Below are positions 33,812 to 41,578 of a DNA stretch of 64,000 nucleotides, in pieces; position 1 is the first letter of the stretch; every line of letters starts with the position of its first letter. A program made the position numbers and the translations under genes. This DNA comes from [Clostridium] citroniae WAL-17108 (GTDB lineage: Bacteria; Bacillota; Clostridia; Lachnospirales; Lachnospiraceae), in NCBI RefSeq assembly GCF_000233455.1, contig NZ_JH376431.1, positions 17,224 through 81,223 on the forward strand, in the 5' to 3' direction. The notes under the pieces were generated by a model. The model was not told the DNA's origin, made no database searches, and saw nothing but the letters and a program-made list of their open reading frames with translations.

Positions 33812-33913
33812 AGGCGCCGGCGGCTTTATCCCGTAAGGGGATCAAGGCTCCCGCCAAGGCAAATTTGTTATGACTCGCCATGAATAGAGTGGACGTCTCA
33901 ATCGGAGGAAAAG
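33812..33913 (+). ncRNA. structured 5' leader of azlC, class unknown
   Basis: GGCGG (33819-33823) pairs with CCGCC (33851-33855), enclosing an ATCCC/GGGAT hairpin (33828-33832 with 33838-33842). A less structured tail follows, ending in the GGAGG ribosome site. No T tract, so any control would be translational. It is too short for a full T-box, and it matches no riboswitch I know. Confidence 0.4.
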
Positions 33914-34636
33914 ATGAAAAATAGCAATGGATCCCAATTCAGATACGGCCTGAAAGACGGTGTTCCCATCGGGCTGGGCTATCTGGCCGTATCCTTTACA
34001 TTCGGCATCATGGCACGGGGGGCAGGACTTGATACCTGGCAGGCTGTGGCCATGTCCTTTACCAACCTTACCAGCGCAGGCCAGTTTGCAGCCCTGGGCA
34101 TTATCCAGGCAGGAGCCCCCTTTGTGGAAATGGCCGTGGCCCAGCTGATCATCAATCTGCGCTACTGCCTCATGTCCTGCTCCCTGTCGCAGAAACTGGA
34201 ATCAGGCATTCCCTCTTTCCACCGATTTCTCATGGCTTACGGCGTGACGGACGAAATATTCGGCGTATCCGTGTGCAGGCCCGGAATGCTGAGTCCTTTT
34301 TACAATTACGGCCTCATATGCGTTGCGGTGCCCGGCTGGACCCTGGGAACCCTGTTGGGGGCGATCTCCGGAGACCTTCTCCCGGCCCGCCTTCTCAGCG
34401 CCCTGAACGTGGCCCTTTACGGAATGTTCCTGGCAGTGGTCATTCCCCCGGCCAAAGGCAACCGTATCCTCACCGGCGTGATTCTGGCATCCATGGCCCT
34501 CAGCTTCCTCTTTACCCGGATCCCGGCCCTGGACCACATATCATCAGGCTTTAAGATCATTATACTCACCATCATGATTGCAGGTGCAGCAGCAATCCTT
34601 TTCCCTGTAAAGGAGGAACCGGTCAATGAATCATAA
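33914..34636 (+). CDS. azlC: branched-chain amino acid exporter, large subunit AzlC
   Basis: Membrane protein of the AzlC/YgaZ family that with AzlD exports branched-chain amino acids. 240 residues, several helices: GLKDGVPIGLGYLAVSFTFG, MSFTNLTSAGQFAALGIIQAG, and the LRYCLMSCSLSQKL motif. GGAGG lies 6 bases before the start. Overlaps azlD by 11 bases. Confidence 0.94.
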   Translation: MKNSNGSQFRYGLKDGVPIGLGYLAVSFTFGIMARGAGLDTWQAVAMSFTNLTSAGQFAALGIIQAGAPFVEMAVAQLIINLRYCLMSCSLSQKLESGIPSFHRFLMAYGVTDEIFGVSVCRPGMLSPFYNYGLICVAVPGWTLGTLLGAISGDLLPARLLSALNVALYGMFLAVVIPPAKGNRILTGVILASMALSFLFTRIPALDHISSGFKIIILTIMIAGAAAILFPVKEEPVNES

Positions 34637-34931
34637 CGTATACCTCTATATACTGGTAATGGCAGGAGTCACCTACCTGATCCGACTCCTGCCGCTTACA
34701 TTGATAAAAAAGGAAATTAAGAATGTTTATATAAAGTCCTTCCTGTATTATGTCCCTTATGTAACGCTGTCTGTCATGACTTTCCCTGCCATCCTGTATG
34801 CAACGGCATCCATATGGTCCGGCGCCGCCGCCCTGGCCATAGCCATTCTTCTGGCCTACAGGGGCAAAAGCCTGTTCCAGGTCTCCCTGGCCGGCTGCGC
34901 TGCCGTGCTGGTCCTGGAATTGTTTCTGTAG
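34626..34931 (+). CDS. azlD: branched-chain amino acid exporter, small subunit AzlD
   Basis: 101-residue, four-helix partner of AzlC; motifs VTYLIRLLPLTLIKKEIKN and YVPYVTLSVMTFPAILYATA. AGGAGG lies 9 bases before the ATG, inside the azlC 3' end. Terminates 10 bases before the converging DUF1576 gene. Confidence 0.93.
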   Translation: MNHNVYLYILVMAGVTYLIRLLPLTLIKKEIKNVYIKSFLYYVPYVTLSVMTFPAILYATASIWSGAAALAIAILLAYRGKSLFQVSLAGCAAVLVLELFL

Positions 34932-34940
34932 GGTTTTGCG

Positions 34941-36239
34941 CTACAGTGACAATCCGCCCCTGGCTCTGGCTCTCCTGTCCCTGATGGACTGCACCACCGG
35001 CACCATGAATATGGCCACGATCCCCCCCGCATAACCATTGTTATAAAGGTTCATCCCGCCATACACGATCCCTACATTCAATGCAACCGATGAGTGGAGG
35101 AAGCCGGCTATCATTCCCACTACTGCCCCGAACTCCCCTGCCACAGGCGCCAGGGTGGTGGAGAACAAAAGTGCCAGCATGGGGGATGGCTGATAGATCT
35201 CCCATGTCTTTGTAAAACTGGCCAGGTAAACCCCCAGCATAATAGGTGCGATATTCCTCAGATGCTTTCCCGTGGAGCTGAAGCCCACAATGGTAAAGAT
35301 CCCGCATATGGTGGGTCCGTTTAAGTCTCCCCCCACTGCAAGTGAAAAGAAGGTGGCAAAGAGTCCGTTTACCCCCATGTTAAAAACAGTGGTGGCACCG
35401 CCCTCGTCCCTCAGATAATCCGTACCGCCGATGCCATAGGATTTCAGTATCCTGCAGTAGGACTCTATAATGCCTTTCCCCCTGACCGCCACGCCAAATA
35501 CGATCATGCCCGCAAACAGCAGGGACAAAAGGATTCCAAACATCCGGTTATGGCCCGTGGACCAGATCAGCCTTGTCTCCACCTCCACGCCAAAGGACTT
35601 GATCACGGACACGATCACCGTGGCAATGATACCGGCGGCAAATCCCACATTATAAAGGGAATATCCCTTATGGGCGTAGTGGACATGGGTACTGAGAGGC
35701 GGCAGCACAAAGCCGATGATCAGTCCCACACCAATGGATATGAACAGGCGCACGATCACGGGCTGGCTTCCCACCTGCATCAGCTGCGTAATGATGGGGG
35801 AAAGGCTGGTACCGTACAGACCGATATAGATGTAACGCCTCATGGATGTCTTATGGTATTTGGCATATAAGTATACCCCTGCCAAAATTGCCCATATATT
35901 CAGCAGATTCTTTCCAAACAGCGAAAAGCCGAACATCAGGCAGCTGGAAGTGATGGTATGCCCGTCCATATCCATCCCCATAAAGTAGATGATCCCTATA
36001 CTCATAAGGGTCAGCATACCTGCGTTGATCAGGGCAGCCCCCACACCGCCCACAACAAAATAATCCGTAATTAGAAAATCCGGCTCCCTGATGATCCGTA
36101 TAATGCCGGGTCCGATCTCCGGGATGGGCTGAACCAACAGCCCTATCACAATAAAATAGACCGGAATCAGGGAAAGCAGACCGAATTTCTGCGTCCTCGT
36201 CAGAGATCTCATCTCCTGGAACTCCTCCAATTGATTCAT
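34941..36239 (-). CDS. DUF1576 family multi-pass membrane protein
   Basis: 432-residue protein with about ten to twelve hydrophobic segments and an internal two-fold repeat. Each half contains a similar segment: MLTLMSIGIIYFMG with FGFSLFGKNLLN, and FFSLAVGGDLNGPTICGIFT with FSSTGKHLRNIAPIMLGVYL. I recognise DUF1576 from this pattern. Function is unknown; the repeat and re-entrant Gly/Pro loops suggest a transporter. The start at 36239 has GGGAGG 7 bases upstream. No functionally telling neighbour. Confidence 0.75.
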   Translation of the reverse strand: MNQLEEFQEMRSLTRTQKFGLLSLIPVYFIVIGLLVQPIPEIGPGIIRIIREPDFLITDYFVVGGVGAALINAGMLTLMSIGIIYFMGMDMDGHTITSSCLMFGFSLFGKNLLNIWAILAGVYLYAKYHKTSMRRYIYIGLYGTSLSPIITQLMQVGSQPVIVRLFISIGVGLIIGFVLPPLSTHVHYAHKGYSLYNVGFAAGIIATVIVSVIKSFGVEVETRLIWSTGHNRMFGILLSLLFAGMIVFGVAVRGKGIIESYCRILKSYGIGGTDYLRDEGGATTVFNMGVNGLFATFFSLAVGGDLNGPTICGIFTIVGFSSTGKHLRNIAPIMLGVYLASFTKTWEIYQPSPMLALLFSTTLAPVAGEFGAVVGMIAGFLHSSVALNVGIVYGGMNLYNNGYAGGIVAIFMVPVVQSIRDRRARARGGLSL

Positions 36240-36435
36240 ATCGTTTCCTCCCAATCACAACTCTTTATTTATCATAACTGATAGAGGGGCATTTAGCAAA
36301 GACATTTTTTACTTTAAATGCCAAATTTATCATCTTATTGGAAGGATGGGAAAGCAAAATGCAGATGGCCCAGTCTGCGGAACACCATCCGGAAAACGCA
36401 AGAAATTGCAAATCGCCGCGAAATGACAGCAAACA

Positions 36436-36497
36436 AAAACAGCCGGAAATAAATGTTCACCCACTGTCAGACAGCGGCTTACTCTTTTATTTCCGGC
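36436..36497 (-). terminator. terminator after OPT-PqqD operon
   Basis: GCCGGAAATAAA/TTTATTTCCGGC 12-bp stem with a 32-base loop, followed on the minus strand by TGTTTTTG, 50 bases after the PqqD stop. Confidence 0.75.
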
Positions 36498-36546
36498 CGG
36501 ATTCCACTTGTTTCTGTTAACTGTTTCTGTTATGTTCTATTACCAT

Positions 36547-36900
36547 CTACTGCTTCCTATAGGAAACAAACCTGTTGTTCTTCAGCATGTCGAAATACTT
36601 GGCAAGACGCTCATACAAAGGCTCCGCCTTGTCACCGAATTCTTCCTTTACCAGGATCCCGATCTCAATAAGGCTGCGGCTGCCGTCAATCTGTTTCCAT
36701 ACAAAGCTTCCGAACCGGTCCAGCTTGATATGGCTGACTTTGGGCGTGATCCACAGCTTCTGGGCAAGCTTGTCAAACAGACCTTTATGCACCATATCCA
36801 CGGTTACGATCCCCTGTTCGTTCTCTTTCCAGGGAAATTCAGGATTTTTGACAGGTATCTGCTCCAGATAATTTCTGTCTTTAATCTTTACACGGCTCAA
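36547..36900 (-). CDS. PqqD-like protein (peptide-recognition fold) next to OPT transporter
   Basis: 117 residues. The C-terminal 75 (HIKLDRFGSFVWKQIDGSRS, LIEIGILVKEEFGD, MLKNNRFVSYR) match PqqD/RiPP recognition elements: a beta hairpin followed by winged helices that bind a precursor peptide. The start is TTG at 36900 with AAAGGATGG upstream. No radical-SAM maturase or precursor peptide is visible nearby. It follows the OPT transporter by 13 bases and precedes a terminator, so the pair is a closed operon. It may bind a peptide handled by the transporter; function unproven. Confidence 0.75.
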   Translation of the reverse strand: MSRVKIKDRNYLEQIPVKNPEFPWKENEQGIVTVDMVHKGLFDKLAQKLWITPKVSHIKLDRFGSFVWKQIDGSRSLIEIGILVKEEFGDKAEPLYERLAKYFDMLKNNRFVSYRKQ

Positions 36901-36913
36901 CTTATACCATCCT

Positions 36914-38860
36914 TTATTTCTTATTGTCCTTATGCCAGATCGTGAATTTGCACAGGGTGAGCATCAGAAGCGCGAATACGACCAAGGAAACAATCTTGGC
37001 GCCCGGGCTTACAAGAAATGCACCCAGCCCGTTATCCATGGCGGACAGGTCCAGGAAATTGCTAAGGTTCCCGCCTCTTGGATTGGCGAACGGAATAATA
37101 GCGAACACGGCCAGCAGGATACCCACCAGGCCTTCCCCCGCGATCATACCGGAGGTATAAAGGATACCCTTGTCCACGGCTTCCTTCCTGTCCTCCTCCT
37201 TTGCAAATTTACGCTTCTCAAACCAATGGCGGATCAATCCGCCCACCATGATGGCCGCGGTAGTCCTCAAAGGCAGGTACAATCCCACAGCCACAGGCAT
37301 AACGGGAATGCCCAAAATTTCAATCACAACAGCAATAGCTCCGCCTGCCAGGATCATGTTCCAGGGAAGATTACCATCCATAACCCCCTCTACCACGGTC
37401 TTCATGATCATGGCCTGGGGCGCCGGAAGTTCTGTGGAACCATATCCCCATGCCTGGTTTAACAGGTAGAGTACGCCGCCGATGGCAATGGCTGAGGATA
37501 TGACGCCGATCAGCTCGCCCAGCTGCTGTTTTTTAGGGGTGGACCCCACCAGGAAGCCTGTCTTTAGATCCTGAGAGGTATCCCCTGCTATAGCGGCAAT
37601 GACACAGATGACACCCCCGATGGCAATCACGCCCATCATGCTGTCATGGCCAGATCCCGACACCGCCTTAAGCACCAGTGCAGATACCAGAAGGGTGGCG
37701 ATGGCCATACCGGATACAGGGTTGTTGGAGGAACCAACCAGTCCCACCAGACGTGAGGACACTGCTGCAAACAGAAAACCAAATACAGCAATCAAAAGGG
37801 CTCCCACAAATGTTACGGGAACTGCCGGCACCAGCCAGATGACCACCACGGCTGCCAGCACGCCGAGCAGCACAATGTTCATGGAAATATCCTGGTCCGT
37901 ACGAAGGGTGGATGTCTGGCGTCCGCCCTTTAGATCCTTCATTGAATCCATGAAGGTGGCGGCGATCATGGGAAGGGATTTGATCAGGCTGATCATACCC
38001 GCAGCTGCCACGGCGCCTGCGCCGATATAACGGATATAGGAACCCCACATGGCCTGGCTGCCCATCTCACTGATCAGGACAGTTGCCGGAGCAAATGGCT
38101 CCGTAAGGCCGCTGCCGAACAGCTTGATGATGGGCATCAGGATCAGCCATGAAATGATTCCGCCTGAGAACATATAAGAAGAAATCTTTGGCCCGCAGAT
38201 ATATCCCACACCGGCTAAAGCCGGAAGTACGGAGATTCCTACGCCGCCGCCGTATTTCCGGATATCGTAATCCACATCGCTGGGGAACAGCTTCAGGCCG
38301 TCTGCAATGAACTTATAACCGGCAGCAATGCCCATTCCGGCAAACACAACACCGGCCTTGGAACCGCCCTGCTCTCCAGCGATCAACACCTCCGCACACG
38401 CAGTGCCCTCGGGATAGGGAAGGTTTCCGTGTTCTTTTACGATCAGAGCCTGGCGAAGGGGGATCATAAAGAGTACGCCCAGTACACCGCCGCACAGGGC
38501 AATGAGGGAGATCTCAACCAGGGACGGAGCTCCCTCCCCCCACTCGCTCATCCACATAAATAACGCGGGAAGGGTAAAGATCGCACCTGCAGCCACTGAT
38601 TCGCCTGCAGATCCAATGGTCTGTACCATGTTGTTCTCCAGGATGGAATCTCTTTTTAAGATCACCCGGATCACCCCCATGGATATAACGGCTGCGGGGA
38701 TGGATGCGGACACGGTCATGCCCACCCGAAGCCCCAGGTAGGCATTGGCCGCGCCAAACAGCACCGCCAGAAGAATACCTAGGACAATGGACACCCAGGT
38801 TATCTCCGGAACCACCTTATCAGCCGGTATGAATGGTTTAAAACCATTTTCATCTTTCAT
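36914..38860 (-). CDS. OPT family oligopeptide transporter
   Basis: 648-residue secondary transporter with about sixteen hydrophobic helices. Family motifs: LRVGMTVSASIPAAVISMGV, NLPYPEGTACAEVLIAGEQG, GDTSQDLKTGFLVGSTPKKQ and YLPLRTTAAIMVGGLIRHWF. Bacterial OPT members import small peptides or metal-peptide chelates. Start supported by AGGAGT 9 bases upstream. The paired PqqD-like gene downstream is its only operon partner. Confidence 0.93.
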   Translation of the reverse strand: MKDENGFKPFIPADKVVPEITWVSIVLGILLAVLFGAANAYLGLRVGMTVSASIPAAVISMGVIRVILKRDSILENNMVQTIGSAGESVAAGAIFTLPALFMWMSEWGEGAPSLVEISLIALCGGVLGVLFMIPLRQALIVKEHGNLPYPEGTACAEVLIAGEQGGSKAGVVFAGMGIAAGYKFIADGLKLFPSDVDYDIRKYGGGVGISVLPALAGVGYICGPKISSYMFSGGIISWLILMPIIKLFGSGLTEPFAPATVLISEMGSQAMWGSYIRYIGAGAVAAAGMISLIKSLPMIAATFMDSMKDLKGGRQTSTLRTDQDISMNIVLLGVLAAVVVIWLVPAVPVTFVGALLIAVFGFLFAAVSSRLVGLVGSSNNPVSGMAIATLLVSALVLKAVSGSGHDSMMGVIAIGGVICVIAAIAGDTSQDLKTGFLVGSTPKKQQLGELIGVISSAIAIGGVLYLLNQAWGYGSTELPAPQAMIMKTVVEGVMDGNLPWNMILAGGAIAVVIEILGIPVMPVAVGLYLPLRTTAAIMVGGLIRHWFEKRKFAKEEDRKEAVDKGILYTSGMIAGEGLVGILLAVFAIIPFANPRGGNLSNFLDLSAMDNGLGAFLVSPGAKIVSLVVFALLMLTLCKFTIWHKDNKK

Positions 38861-38994
38861 GTATCTATCACTCCTTTGAATATAATATCGCCCTATTATA
38901 ACACCGATTAAAAATTATTTCCATATTTTTTAGGAAAATGGTAAGATTTACATGAAATTTCTAAAGTTAAAATGCATATTTTGGCAAATTTTTA

Positions 38995-39045
38995 GCCCAT
39001 ATCCTTTATTTAATTAATTAAACCTTTGGATTTCAGGATATGGGC
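38995..39045. other. 10-bp inverted repeat between DUF1266 and OPT genes
   Basis: GCCCATATCC (38995-39004) and GGATATGGGC (39036-39045) are perfect complements around a 31-base AT-rich loop. It may be a weak terminator of the GGDEF-DUF1266 operon or an operator. The rest of 38861-39149 shows no gene. Confidence 0.45.
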
Positions 39046-39149
39046 CGGAAATTATTTTTATTTCATTTTTCTCTTGATCTTACTTCTCACAGGCAAAGGA
39101 AGGTCCCCGGAAGGCGCGGATCTCATCCATGAATTCCAGTACTCTCCCC

Positions 39150-40043
39150 CTACCAGGTCTTTTTTAGTTCCAGATTCCAATCCACCGCATAGGGATTAAA
39201 GGCGCTTCCCTTAAGCCCTTTATAAATGGACTCACGGCCCTCTGCTTCCCTTCCGGCCCACGCATTGTAACCGGCCAGATAGCTGGATATAAACTCATCC
39301 CATGAGTGGTAGGTGGACTGGATCGTCTTTGCCACCTCCAGGGAGCGGTTCATGGCTTCATCCATGGTATAGTAACCGGCCAGATAATAAAACCCCAGAT
39401 TGGACATCGCCCGGCTGTAATCCCATGCGGAGCCTGTAGCTCCGCCCGATTCCAGCAATCGTTCCAGAACAGCGTCCGCGCTGGCCCTGTCAGTGACACC
39501 CCAACTGGAAGACAGCATTTTCCGGTTCTGTTCCTTTGTATATGCATCCGAGGAAGCCCCGTCCTCCCCCTCGACTCCCGACAGCATCAGAGTACCGCCG
39601 TAAGCGCGGATATTACAGCTGTTGCTTTTGGTCAGGATGGCATAGGTGGCATTAAACCACTGTACCACCTGATCGTCATTATATGGATTGGCCGTCTTGT
39701 TCAGATACTGCTGCCGGTGATTCAGGGCATAATCACCTTCCAGGTACTCGGGCTGTCCGTCCGTTCCCAGCTTGGAGCGGGTAAATTTCCCCTGTTCGTC
39801 AAACTGATACAGATAGTTTCCGATCACCTTTTCACAATTCTTGGATATATTTCCGTTCTCATCCAGATAAAACATGGTATCCCCCGACTTTTTAAAATCA
39901 TTCTTTACCATCTGCCCATTGTTGTCATAGTAGTGCCACTGGCCGCCCTCGTTCTTCCAGTTCCCATACACGGTAAAGCACAGGGCCAGCGAACATAGTA
40001 TGGCCAGTACAAAAATCCTTCCTGCTTTTATCTTACCCTTCAT
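39150..40043 (-). CDS. secreted DUF1266 protein with wall-binding-like repeats
   Basis: 297 residues. An N-terminal signal segment (about residues 8-28: GRIFVLAILCSLALCFTVYG) is followed by short aromatic/Gly/Asn repeats near 29-85 (WKNEGGQWHYYDNNGQMV, DTMFYLDENGNISKN, YLYQFDEQGKFTRSKLG). These resemble choline/glucan-binding wall repeats. The C-terminal part (about 130-295: SSWGVTDRASADAVLERLLE, AWDYSRAMSNLGFYYLAGYY) matches DUF1266. Biochemical role unknown. The start at 40043 has GGAGG 6 bases upstream. It starts 15 bases after the GGDEF gene, so the two are co-transcribed. Confidence 0.82.
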   Translation of the reverse strand: MKGKIKAGRIFVLAILCSLALCFTVYGNWKNEGGQWHYYDNNGQMVKNDFKKSGDTMFYLDENGNISKNCEKVIGNYLYQFDEQGKFTRSKLGTDGQPEYLEGDYALNHRQQYLNKTANPYNDDQVVQWFNATYAILTKSNSCNIRAYGGTLMLSGVEGEDGASSDAYTKEQNRKMLSSSWGVTDRASADAVLERLLESGGATGSAWDYSRAMSNLGFYYLAGYYTMDEAMNRSLEVAKTIQSTYHSWDEFISSYLAGYNAWAGREAEGRESIYKGLKGSAFNPYAVDWNLELKKTW

Positions 40044-40058
40044 TTCCCGCCTCCCCAC

Positions 40059-41081
40059 TCAAACGCTCCATCCTTTATCCTCCGGCTTTAAAGGATAGCT
40101 GCAGCGCAGTATTACACTGCCGTCATTCTCCTGCCCGCCGTAATAAACATCCGATATCCTCCGTGCGATCATCACAGCCTCTTCCTCATTAATATCCGAC
40201 ACCATGACCAGGTACTGACAGCTGCTGTACCGGGTATACAAGTCCCCCATGCGAAGACTTTTCCTGATCCCGTCCCCCAGCCGCTCCATCTCCCTGGCCT
40301 GCCGTTCCATGTCAAGAAAACATTTGTCCTGATCCGTCAGAGTGAACAGGATCAGAAATACTCCCCTGATCTCCCTCCGAAGCCTGCGTTCGGTCAGACG
40401 GTATACCTGTTTAAATGTCTCGTAATCCTGGCAGTATGCCCCGGGTCCCCGGTCATCCTCCCCCAGGTCATCTGCAATCAGGCTCATATCCGGTTCCACC
40501 AGTTCCGGCTTTCTGCGAACAGGGCCGTTTCCCCGTTCCTTTTCCTGCTTTTCGGAACGCTTGATCTCCCTTACTTTCCTGCACACACAGTCGTACATAT
40601 CCTCGTACCGCTTAAACCCGGTGCTGGTCACGCCGGATACGGTCAGGCTGAGATGGATCAGGGTGGACTGGCTCAGATAAACGTGCTGAAACCTCTCTCT
40701 GATCCTCCGGCACCTGCCCATCAGCTCCTCCTGCGGCATATCGCTGCTGATAAAGATAAGAAACTCATCACCGCCGACCCTTCCAACCAGACTGTTGCTT
40801 CCGGCCATTTTTTTAAGAACCGCGGCAACGCTCTGAAGGAGCCGGTCTCCTGCCATATGTCCATACCTGTCATTTACCTGTTTAAAATGATCCAGGTCCA
40901 GCATGATCATGGTACCGGAAAGCCCTTTCCTTATGTATGCAGTAATCCTCTGGGCCATCGCTTCCCTGTTATAAAGTCCTGTAAGCCAGTCTGTCTCCTT
41001 CTCAGAATAAAATCGTATATTCCCCTGTTCCAGCTTGTTCTTTTTGGCGTGCGCTGAAGCAGGGCATAAATACTGGCTCAT
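40059..41081 (-). CDS. GGDEF-domain protein, probable diguanylate cyclase
   Basis: 340-residue cytoplasmic protein. First GGDEF domain (about residues 28-190) with LTGLYNREAM, MLDLDHFKQVNDRYGHMAGD and the catalytic VGGDEF at 102-107; it should make cyclic di-GMP. No RxxD inhibitory site precedes the motif. A linker of charged residues leads to a second, degenerate domain (about 225-335: EIRGVFLILFTLTD, GIRKSLRMGDLYTRYSSCQY) without a GGDEF motif. There is no N-terminal membrane or sensor domain. It pairs with the secreted DUF1266 gene and has its own promoter. Confidence 0.88.
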   Translation of the reverse strand: MSQYLCPASAHAKKNKLEQGNIRFYSEKETDWLTGLYNREAMAQRITAYIRKGLSGTMIMLDLDHFKQVNDRYGHMAGDRLLQSVAAVLKKMAGSNSLVGRVGGDEFLIFISSDMPQEELMGRCRRIRERFQHVYLSQSTLIHLSLTVSGVTSTGFKRYEDMYDCVCRKVREIKRSEKQEKERGNGPVRRKPELVEPDMSLIADDLGEDDRGPGAYCQDYETFKQVYRLTERRLRREIRGVFLILFTLTDQDKCFLDMERQAREMERLGDGIRKSLRMGDLYTRYSSCQYLVMVSDINEEEAVMIARRISDVYYGGQENDGSVILRCSYPLKPEDKGWSV

Positions 41082-41149
41082 ATTTCTACCCCCTGTCTTG
41101 ATCTGCCATATATCTGTCAGACTTTATGTTGTTTTCTATTGTAGCACAT

Positions 41150-41178
41150 ATTATAATCCATAGACATACGGCGGGCAA
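41150..41178 (-). promoter_or_regulatory. promoter for GGDEF-DUF1266 operon
   Basis: Minus strand TTGCCC (41173-41178), 17-base spacer, TATAAT (41150-41155), about 69 bases before the GGDEF start. Confidence 0.6.
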
Positions 41179-41230
41179 AAAATTCAGGAAAATGTAATGA
41201 TTTACCAGGAAATATGGGAAGCGCCCAGTA

Positions 41231-41289
41231 AAACAAAAACAGGAACCCGCGGCTTAGGGTTTCTTTCCCCGCGCCTTACAGGTTCCTGT
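41231..41289 (-). terminator. terminator after DUF378 gene
   Basis: ACAGGAACC/GGTTCCTGT stem followed on the minus strand by TTTTGTTTT, 15 bases after the DUF378 stop. Confidence 0.8.
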
Positions 41290-41303
41290 TCTGCTGTATC
41301 CAG

Positions 41304-41510
41304 TTATGCTTCCTGTCCTGTTCGTGAGTAAAAAGTGATCAGATACAGTCCGCACAGACCAACCAGCGCATAAATGACCCTGGTAATCCAGGAAGTGTTT
41401 CCAAAAATCCACGATACCAGGTTGAAATTAAAGAATCCTACCAGTCCCCAGTTGATTGCCCCAATCAGGCTTACTGTCAGGGCGGTACAATCTAAAGCCT
41501 TATTTCCCAT
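41304..41510 (-). CDS. DUF378 family small membrane protein
   Basis: 68-residue membrane protein with two helices (LTVSLIGAINWGLVGFFNF and VIYALVGLCGLYLITFY), the conserved GAINWG motif of DUF378, and no known function. AGGAGG lies 9 bases before the start. Isolated between the molybdopterin enzyme and its own terminator. Confidence 0.88.
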   Translation of the reverse strand: MGNKALDCTALTVSLIGAINWGLVGFFNFNLVSWIFGNTSWITRVIYALVGLCGLYLITFYSRTGQEA

Positions 41511-41578
41511 AGATGTTAACCTCCTTATTTGGACATTTGGCTTATACCCAGTTACAGTATGTACCTGAAAATGGAATT

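Noticed and set aside
33812..33913. T-box or tRNA-like element upstream of azlC
   Set aside because: Lacks the conserved T-box sequence and specifier stem, and no cloverleaf can be drawn.
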